From NCBI GenBank assembly GCA_963921425.1, contig OY992839.1:8101409-8165408 (forward strand): a stretch of DNA of 64,000 bases, read 5' to 3'. The notes under the pieces were generated by a model. It saw nothing but the letters and a program-made list of their open reading frames with translations, searched no databases and was not told the origin of the DNA. Origin of the DNA: Dryas octopetala (lineage: Eukaryota > Streptophyta > Magnoliopsida > Rosales > Rosaceae). Numbering within the stretch: position 1 is the stretch's first letter; the number at the start of each line of letters is the position of its first letter. The translations under genes were made by a program, and so were the position numbers. Below, piece by piece: positions 55,540 through 64,000 of the stretch.

Positions 55540-55790
55540 CAACACCTAGGTGGGTTTTTTCAGCAAAGTAAACTCCATATTCACCACCATTATCAACTTC
55601 CATTTTTGCTTTCTGCCGATGTACAAGCACCACCAGCATTGATCTTGTAAGCATCCCCCTTAGGAGAGCGTGAAATATGACGATCTATTTGACCGCCAGT
55701 AGGTGCATCTTTCAACCGAGAATCACGATACTCCCCAAAAAAAATCCATTACAGCAGAGATAATAGCATCAGTCTGAGCTGCCCCCCATG
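55540..55790 (-). pseudogene. RNase H-like remnant (probable LINE or host RNase H-like fragment)
   Basis: On the minus strand a YKINAGGA-type strand resembles the first strand of the plant LINE-associated RNase H domain (usually K-x-N-x-D-G-A). Here the catalytic Asp position reads Gly. Frame changes and in-frame stops follow, and the domain is incomplete. It is a decayed fragment of about 250 bp; a LINE origin is plausible, but a dead host RNase H-like gene cannot be excluded. Confidence 0.35.
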
Positions 55791-56210
55791 CAATAGAGTA
55801 TTGCGGTCAAACCATATGAACCAAGCTACAATGCAAAAACTTCAAGCTCATCAATCTTTTCTGGTCCGCTTCAAATGCGTCTCCAATATACATTTGATCT
55901 TGATCCCATATGCTCCGTTTACCCGCGGATCCGATATACATTTTCTCTTCTCTTTCTTGCTCCAGAGGAAAATCTTAATTTTGAGAGTAAGACCTTCAAA
56001 TCTTTTGAGTTATCTCCCAATACTGATCGATCCTAATTTACAACTTGGAGATGATAATTACCGATATATGGAGACTTTGGCTTGCGTGTGATGGAATTTA
56101 TTTATCCCATGCTGCTGTTGTATTTTTTGCTATGCTTTATGTTCAATTTTATTCTTAGCTAGCTAGCTATTCATTTTCAAACTGTCAATTGGACCATTGA
56201 TTATGTGAAC
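55791..56210. other. Spacer next to Tat copy B
   Basis: An open frame at 55,801-56,091 (+) shows no recognisable domain. Nothing else seen. Confidence 0.3.
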
Positions 56211-57278
56211 TGTTGATGCAAATTCTCGTAAGGTAGATGCAACAACTTAGATAAGTTGACCTGGCTGATCAGGTGCTTTGCTGGATGATGAAGTGGATGC
56301 TGGTTGAGATCTTCCTGTAGACAAAAACAAGATCAAAGGAGATGGACCGGTGTGGTACCAGCCAAACACGCTCCGATGATGAAATCAGTGGTGGTGTTTG
56401 ATGGTGGGTGAGGAAGAACAAAGGAAGAACTTGGGAGAATGGGAAGAACAAGGCAAATGTTCTGGGTTATTCTCAACAAGTTGGGTAGGCTCTTTTTGTA
56501 GAAGGGAACGCAAGTGTTTTTGCGTGTATATTGGTGGATTGCTAGATGCCTCATTTTGCACATATCTGGTGTCTTATATAGGCAAAGGAAGACTTAATGA
56601 TTAAGTTACCTGCATATCAATGAATGGTTGCCAGAGACCCACGCACCTGGTCAGACCTAGTTGCATGCTCAGCTGCTTGCTTCCTCAGCATTCAATGCTG
56701 TATTGAATGCTCCATTAAATGCAAGGTTGGAAGGTCCAGGCAAACTACCCAGCAGTCATGAATGCAAGCCTGATATTCTATCTGTCAGAAGATTGTGTCA
56801 GGTGCATTCAAGTGTGGCGGTTCGTCCCAGCGTGATCTTCCTGGGAATGGCGGCGGAGAGCCGAGCCGAGCTGATGCGAACACATGTTTTCATGTGAAGA
56901 CACGAAGTCCATGTGTGGTCGGGTCGGACATGAGATTCCAGGCCGAGCCGGTCCCATAGACTGGGGATCTTTCCGAGCCCTAACTGGTCGACGCCAGAAC
57001 CCGAAAAGAGACCATCTCCTGTGCCGAGCCGAGCCGAACCGGGATGATCGTGGGAGGATGGATACTCGATCCCTTGGAAGATCATCGGTTCGGCTCGAAC
57101 CGAACTTGGAGGACCAGGCATGGAGATCCGATCCGAGCTGGCAAAGGCGATGCTGAGTGGTGATGACGTGGAGGTCAAAGTTTTGACCACTGAGAGTCAA
57201 CTCCGAGGTGGATATTGACCAGCCACGTGTCGAGCTGTGATTAGCTGTTCGGATTGATGTGGATTTTCCCACAAACAG
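56211..57278 (-). repeat. 3' LTR of Tat copy B
   Basis: 1,068 bp with the same TGTTTGTGGG and GCATCAACA ends, read on the minus strand. A TATA element occurs at the matching place (about 56,574-56,582). Confidence 0.93.
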
Positions 57279-57927
57279 GAGTCCCCCAACTTCCGATCCG
57301 AGCGAGCAGTGGTGGATTGGAAGTTGAAGTGTAAGGACAATCCCAAAGGTAGCGTGTTGCTTGATCCGAGCCGAACCCGGCGAGCCCAGGTTCCCGAAGA
57401 TCCGAACACAAGACGACTTGTGATTAGTCAAAATATCTCAGGGACAGGTGAAGAGACGTTTGATTTCTGCATGGGGGAACGTAAGGGTCACCTCGTTATG
57501 GGTATTTTTTGAATGCTTGACAGGTGTCAAGATCTGGCATGTGAAGCGCCAGAAATGAAGGGCTGAGATTAGTTTGCATGGGGGTATAAATCATGCCTTT
57601 CTCTCTCTTCCCTCTCACTTTCCAACTTTTTCAGAAACTCCCACTCTCTCTCTGCAAACTCTTCCCTCCTCCGCCGTGAATTTCCTCCTACCTCCGTCGT
57701 TAGTGCAGCAGTTCGGTCACGGTTTCGGGCAAGCGTAATCATAGACGAAGCCATTCCGAGTGTGTGAGGGGTGGAGGGATTGGCCGGACAAAAACCAGTA
57801 AGTGATTCTGTCCATTCTTGAGTTTTTGTGTTTTTCGGGTTTTTTCTGGGTGTGTTCTTGGTGTTCTTGAGAAAAAGAGCTTTTTGATCCATAAAGTGAG
57901 AGAGAGAAAGTAGAAAAACTGTTAGTG

Positions 57928-60288
57928 ATGTCTGGATCCGACTCGAGTGATCGGCTCGGCTCCGGGGAGGCGTTTGAAGGAGACAGTGAGGCCGAGCCGA
58001 GCCGAAGCCCACCTGCGGGTGAGGCGAGTTGGGACGGGTTGTCCGAAGAGTTGGACGAGGCCGGCTCGGCACTGAATCGCAATCCGGGTGGAGAGCGCCG
58101 AGCCCGAGGGGATCAGGAAAACCCCGAGATACTGAGTTCCGACTGGGAACAAGGGACGGCCGAAGGAGGTGACGAAGAACCTCTCGACGTCGAGCCGATC
58201 GCCACCATTCCGAGCAGACTCACCTCGGGTTCTGATGAAAGGGACAGGGGTCACGAGGCGTCGACCTCGGCTCAGGGGGTGACGGGAAGTCCGATCGATC
58301 CGGACTTCTACGAGGAACTGGCGTGGAAGGCCGATCAGATCCCCAATGAGATGACCGAGTACCACCTCAGGGACTTGAGGAATAGATACTCAGTCCCCGA
58401 CTCCGTGCTGATGAGGTTGCCGACCGAGGGGGAGAAGCCGAGCCGACCCCCGATAGGATGGGTGACCATGTACCCGGAGATGTTTGAGAATGGGGTTCGG
58501 CTTCCCCTGCACACCTTCCTGCAGGACTGGCTCGCGACGATCGGCGCGGCGCCACACCAGCTGAACCCGAACGTATACAGGATCATCCTGTCCATGCATA
58601 TCTTGTGGCACAAAGTGCACAAGTGTGTGCCACACAAGGATGTCCTGTTCTGCTCTTACGCACTGAGGTCGAAGAACACCGAGCTCGGCTTCTACAACCT
58701 GCAGGCCTACTCGGGGCCGTTGTTCTCGGGCAACCCCTCCTCTCAGAAGACCTGGAAGAGGAGATATTTCTTCGTCTCCGGGGATTGGGAATTCTCCGAT
58801 CCGAGCAGACCCACCACGGCTCGGGTTCCGAGAGCTTTTAGGATCCCAGGTGGGCAACGGAAGACTGGGGCCGATCCGAGGGCAATTTGTATATATTTTG
58901 TACTGATTGTATGTATATTTTGTGGCTAACTCCTTTTGGTTTCATCCTTGCAGTCAGCTGGGGCAAATATAAACTCCGAGGCGAGCTGAAGGATCAGATC
59001 GCCGCGATCAGAGATTCGCCGACCGAATACCTGTCCACCAAGTTCCTGCTCGGACCGACTCAGATCAGGTTAAGTGGGATCTCCTGGTTTGTACCCAGGT
59101 GGAATCCGAGAGCGGAGAGAGGTATGAGTTCGGCAGATCTTGAGGCTCGGCTCAGAAGGAAGGCGGCGAAGAGTGTCCAAAGGAGAGCTGCGGGGCGGCC
59201 CCCTACCGAGCCGGTCCAGGCTCCTGCCCCAGCGGCAGCTCAGCCTAGATCTCCTGCGCCGAGACCGGTTCGGCAAGCAGAGAAGAGGAAGGCTCCCCAG
59301 ACCGAGGCCCCGACGGAGAAGAGGGCTCGGGCCGAGCCCGGCGGTTCTGGTGCCGGAGCGTCTGGTTCGGCGCCCCTGAAGGCGGTGGAGGTAGACCCCG
59401 GCCTCGAGCCGTTCGTCACGGGCCTCAAGCGCGTGATGACCGCGAGGGTGCAGGAGGGGCTGTGGGCCGATCATGGCGAGCCGGGCTTCAGCCACCAGGC
59501 TCTGATCGCATCCCGCCAGGCCATGTTGGTAAGTCTCTTTTACTTCGGATTTTGTCTATTCGCGCGGCTCGGATTAGTAATGAATTTGTTTTTTCTTTTT
59601 CTTGCAGCTCGCCATGAGGCAGTTCGAAGCTGCCAAGGCCGCCGTCGATGCCGAGGCGAAACTGGAGAGGTTTCGGGCACGAATCCTGGAGCTAAAAGAG
59701 AAGCTGGCCGAGGCCGAGCGGACGGTCAATGCCGAGCGTGAACGGTCAGAGGGTCTGCAGTCCAGGCTGGCCGGGAAGGAGGAGGAGGTCGCTCGGCTCG
59801 GCAAGGAGCTTGCATCCTCAGAGCAAAAGGTAGCCGACCTGGGGCAACTTGCTGATCAGCTCCAGCGAGATGTCGAGGAGGCCGAAGGAAGGGCGGCTGA
59901 GTCTTGGCGTCGAGCTGGGATTCCAAGCGCCCAGGCACTGGCTGATGCCCACTTTGATGGGTATCAGGAGCTCTTGGAGGCGATCAAAAAGAAGAGGCCG
60001 GACTGGGATGTCTCATTCCTTGGCGAGTCCGATGACGATGAAGACACCCAGGGAAGTCAACAGGATGAGCTTCCTCCTTCCAATCGTCAAGTCCGCGCCG
60101 AAGTCGAGCCGACTCCAGAAGATCCTCCACTGCCAGCACACGAGCCGACCCCGATTCCCCCAGTCCCCGAATCCGATCCCAATGATGAGATGCAGATCGG
60201 CGGGGTTGAGGTGGTGCAGCTCGGGGAGGAGACGCCTGAGGAGTCTACCGAGCCGATCCAGGAGGGCCCTGCCGAGCGATCTGCATGA
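57928..60288 (+). mobile_element. Antisense gene region of Tat copy B
   Basis: Homologue of the antisense frame of copy A, in the same relative place: acidic N-terminus, PF04195-like domain (about 58,300-58,860), Pro/Ala/Arg linker, coiled coil (about 59,600-59,900) and acidic tail. The two intron-like GT-AG stretches of copy A are at the same places. Coding similarity extends over the whole length, so the antisense protein appears to have been kept by selection in the family. Confidence 0.7.
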
Positions 60289-60336
60289 TGGCTGATTTTA
60301 TTTAACTTTTATGTTGTCTTGTTTTTGTTTTTTGTT

Positions 60337-60359
60337 CCCGAGCCGAAGTGTGGCTCGGG
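60337..60359. terminator. Conserved hairpin after the antisense gene, copy B
   Basis: CCCGAGCC / GGCTCGGG stem with a 7-nt loop, about 50 bp after the antisense stop. The stem is identical to that of copy A; the loop differs. Confidence 0.45.
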
Positions 60360-60796
60360 TTTAATTGTTTTTGGAACAATTTGTATTTGGTTTTATGTTG
60401 TTTAATTTTATCAGAATTTTCTTTATATGATACAAGTTGCTGTCAGTTCGGCTCGGAAATTAAGCTAAAGACAAAAACTAATAACACATGGAAAAGAAAA
60501 TGATAAAAGTGAAAACATAATAAGAACCAAGACATTTTGAGATCGGCTCGGCATGCCGATTAAAATGAAAATGAATGGTGATGATAAATTAGAACTTGTC
60601 TTCGGATCTCGGATGGGCTCGGCATACCCATTGAGATATTTAGGAATGCAGTTTTTTGAGAAAAATATTCAAACCTACTTTCAGATCGGCTCGGCATGCA
60701 CGATGAAAGTTTTGGTTGGAGTGTATATTTTTCTTTTAGAAATATCCTGTTGAACGTTAGGACTGTAGGAAGTCGCTTCGGCTCAGACAGGGATTT

Positions 60797-61222
60797 TTAT
60801 AGACCTGATAAGTCTGTACCATGCCGAGCATTGGGCCGAAAGTGGCGCGCTAGTTCGGCACGGGAGTTTATAGACCTGATGAGTCTGTAATATGCCGAGC
60901 ATCGGGCCGGAAATGGCGCGCCCGCTCGACACATGAGTTTATAGACCTGATGAGTCTGTAATATGCCGAGCATCGGGCCGGAAATGGCGCGCCCGCTCGA
61001 CACATGAGTTTATAGACCTGATGAGTCTGTAATATGCCGAGCATCGGGCCGGAAATGGCGCGCCCGCTCGACACATGAGTTTATAGACCTGATGAGTCTG
61101 TAATATGCCGAGCATCGGGCCGGAAATGGCGCGCCCGCTCGACACATGAGTTTATAGACCTGATGAGTCTGTAATATGCCGAGCATCGGGCCGGAAATGG
61201 CACTTCGGCTCGGCACATGGGT
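60797..61222 (-). repeat. 71-bp tandem array in Tat copy B
   Basis: Six 71-bp units; the inner ones are almost identical to each other. The unit is homologous to that of copy A, but copy number differs (six against five). Confidence 0.9.
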
Positions 61223-61397
61223 TTACTATTTTTTCGAAGGAAACACTTAGATCTTTCCTCTTTGCTAGAAGTGTATAGGAGTAGAGTCCCCAGTGTTTGC
61301 TTCGAAAAATAAGAAGAAAAATGAATAGAAATGTGTTCATCTTTTCATTGATTGGAATGGGTGTTAGGTCGGACAGTCCCCGATCCTAACTACATTT

Positions 61398-64000
61398 TTA
61401 CTGGTAATAAGTCTTCAAGTGTTCAGCGTTCCAGCTATGCTTGAGAGGCTTACCAGCCAGAGTGGCCAGGTTGTAAGTGCCGGGCTTGACTATGCCCGTG
61501 ATTCTGTATGGTCCGGTCCAGTTCGGATCGAATGAGCTCTCCTTGATGGCAAGAGGATTCTTTTTCATGACGAGATTGCCCAATCCGAAGCTTCTGGGTC
61601 TGACCCTTTGATTGTAGTATTTGGCTACCCTTTGTTGGTAGGCGGCTCGGCAGAGATCGGCGTCGGTTCGCCTCTCCTCGATCATGTCCAGGCCGAGCCG
61701 AAGTCCGGCGTCATTGGTCTCGGGATTGTACGTGCCGGTCCGGAATGAAGGAGTCCCCATTTCGACCGGGACGACAGCGTCAGTTCCGAACGCCAACGCA
61801 TAGGGTGTTTCCTTCGTGGAGTTGCGATAGGAAGTTCGGTAGGACCAAAGTACCTCTGGCAGGAGTTCAGGCCAATTTCCCTTAGCCTTATCTAGTTTAG
61901 TCTTGAGGGTTTTCTTGATGATCTTGTTGATGGCCTCGACCTGTCCGTTCGACTGCGGATGGTAGGGCGCGGTGAAGCGCAAGTTGATGTTCAGACGTGA
62001 ACAAAAACTCCTGAACTTCTTGCAGTCGAACTGCTTGCCATTGTCCGCAATGATGGTGTGCGGCATGCCGAACCGGCAAATGATGTTCTTCCAGACGAAG
62101 GTCTCCATCCGTTCGGCTGTGGTTGTGGCCAGGGGCTCGGCCTCGGCCCATTTGGTGAAGTAGTCGACTGCTACCACCGCCATGGTGACTTGCCCTTTCG
62201 CCTTCGGCATAGGGCCGATCAGATCGAGTCCCCACTGCGCGAACGGCCAGGGGCTGGATATGGAGGTCAGCAACTGGGGAGGTTGATGGGGAACCGCGGC
62301 AAATTGCTGGCATTTGATACAAGCGCGAGACAGATGATCTGCGTCCTTGTTCAGCGTTGGCCAGAAGTAACCCTGTCTGATCGTCTTGTAGGCGAGGGCT
62401 CTTCCTCCCGAGTGGTTTCCGCATATCCCCTCGTGGATTTCTCTCAGCACATCCTGACCTTCTTGGGGAGTGACACACCGCAAGTAAGGCAGGGAGAAAC
62501 TCCTCTTGTAGAGCTGACCATCGATCATGCTGAACCGAGCCGACCTCGTTTTGATGAGACGTGCTTTATCCCTCTCTGGGGGGAGGATCCCGGAGACCAA
62601 GTAGGTGATGATCGGCGTCATCCAGTTCGGTTCGGCCTCGGTTTGCATAACCGTGGCCTCGGTTTCGGCGGTGCTAGGTCTGTCCAGGATTTCGACTGGA
62701 ACATGCCTGGCGGATCCGGTGTCTGTGGCCGAAGCCAGGCGCGCCAAGGCGTCGGCTCTGCAGTTCTCTGCCCTCGGGATTTGGGATATTCTGTATTCGT
62801 GGAAGTTCCCAAGTAGCAGACGAGTCTTCTCGAGGTAAGCAGTCATGCTAGGCTCTCGAGTCTCATACTCTCCCAAAATCTGATTGACGATTAGCTGGGA
62901 GTCGCTGAAGATGTTTAGTTTGGTCGCGCCGAGCTCTTTTGCCAATCTGAGCCCGGCGATGAGTGCCTCATACTCTGCTTCATTGTTGGATGCTTGAAAT
63001 CTGAAGCGAAGAGCATACTCCATCACAACTTGTTCTGGGGAGATCAGAACAAGCCCGGCCCCGCTTCCCATGGCGTTGGAAGATCCGTCCACATAGAGGG
63101 TCCAGGTGATGAGATCAACCTGGCCGCGTTCGCCGATTGTGTTCGGATCGGCTGATGCTGGCATAGCATCGGCGCGCGGTGGATCCTCCATCGAGGTGGT
63201 CGACTCACAGATGAAGTCTGACATGGCCTGACCTTTAATGGCCGTTCTGGGACGGTAGATGATGTCAAACTCGCCGAGCTCGATTGACCACTTGATGAGC
63301 CGACCTGAAGTCTCAGGTTTTGCTAGGATTTGTCTGAGCGGCTGATCCGTCAAGACAACGATGGAATGAGCCTGGAAGTAGGGTCTCAGTTTCCGAGCCG
63401 AGCTGACCAGGGCGAGAGCCATCTTCTCGAATTTTGGATACCTGGTCTCGGCATCGGCGAGGGCTCGGCTCGTGTAGAAGACGGGGTGTTGTACACCGCC
63501 GACCTCCCTCACCAGGACCGAGCTGAGAGCCGAGTCTGAAACAGAAAGGTAGAGGAAAAGTTCTTCACCTTCCTCCGGTTTGGATAAGATGGGAGGTTCC
63601 CCCATGTGCCTTTTCAGATCTTGAAAGGCCTGCTCGCATTGGGGGGTCTATTCTATGCTCTTCCCTGCTCCCCTTAAGGCTTTGAAGAAAGGGAGGCACC
63701 GGTCAGTGGACTTCGAGATGAACCGGTTCAGGGCGGCGACTCTTCCAGTCAGACTCTGGATTTCCTTGCGTGTCCTTGGGGACTTCATGTTGATCAAAGC
63801 CTGGATCTTCTCCGGATTGGCTTCAATCCCCCGTTGGCTGACCAGGTAGCCCAGGAACTTTCCTGACCGAACCCCAAAGACACATTTGGCTGGGTTCAGC
63901 CGCATCTGATACTCCTTCAGGACTCCGAACATGTCTGAGAGGTCCTTGACGTGATCGTCCGCCTTGATGCTTTTGACCAGCATGTCATCCACGTAAACCT
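61398..64000 (-). mobile_element. Pol region of Tat copy B (partial)
   Basis: Minus-strand reading covers the end of reverse transcriptase, gypsy RNase H, archaeal-type RNase H and integrase. It is very similar to copy A and continues beyond the window. Fossil; about one break visible in this part. Confidence 0.9.

Larger units (their letters stand above)
56211..64000 (-). mobile_element. Tat-lineage LTR retrotransposon, copy B, cut by the window edge
   Basis: Same family as copy A, in reverse: 3' LTR 56,211-57,278, antisense gene on +, 71-bp array, and pol on the minus strand running off the right edge. The visible part covers the 3' half (reverse transcriptase end to LTR). Its LTR is clearly more diverged from copy A's than pol is, so it is an older or sister-subfamily insertion. 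It is broken, by about one visible break in the part seen. Its other LTR and target duplication are outside the window. Confidence 0.92.

Overview
The window is nuclear DNA of a flowering plant, probably a woody eudicot. Host genes have GT-AG introns (one GC-AG), the spacers are AT-rich, and plant Ty3/gypsy LTR elements and small DNA transposons are abundant. The transposon families suggest a rosid, perhaps Rosaceae, but I cannot fix the species.

Layout. (1) 1-21,880 holds a tandem cluster of three units, each carrying a secreted phytocyanin-like (cupredoxin) gene on the minus strand. Units at 1-2,975 and 17,585-21,880 are nearly identical and encode the same 169-residue protein. The unit between them (about 3,645-5,301, resuming at 17,565) is a decayed pseudogene copy. 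A young, whole-looking Tat-lineage LTR retrotransposon (5,302-17,559, target duplication GGTTG) sits in the middle unit. (2) 21,980-34,872 is the host gene core: the shared alpha subunit of protein farnesyl/geranylgeranyltransferase-I (+), an ARMC6-like armadillo protein (+), and cyclophilin-40/SQUINT (-). (3) 35,286-50,135 is transposon-rich: a Harbinger-like element, a young Reina-type chromovirus (36,470-41,674), a long-inverted-repeat element (45,822-47,662) and a hAT element with a perfect 8-bp target duplication (49,479-50,135). (4) 51,233-51,628 encodes a small single-pass membrane protein. (5) 54,602-55,370 is another hAT element. (6) 56,211 to the right edge is a second, reversed, older copy of the Tat element, cut by the window end.

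How parts relate. The host genes are unrelated housekeeping or regulatory genes, but cupredoxin genes beside CYP40/SQUINT recall the Arabidopsis At2g15770-At2g15790 neighbourhood. Both Tat copies share one unusual plan: gag-pol with a second (archaeal-type) RNase H, a 71-bp tandem array after integrase, and a long gene on the opposite strand that converges on the array. A GAGCCGA-type motif recurs through the LTRs, coding regions, array and spacer. This plan is the most interesting system-level feature, although antisense ORFs in Tat elements are already known.
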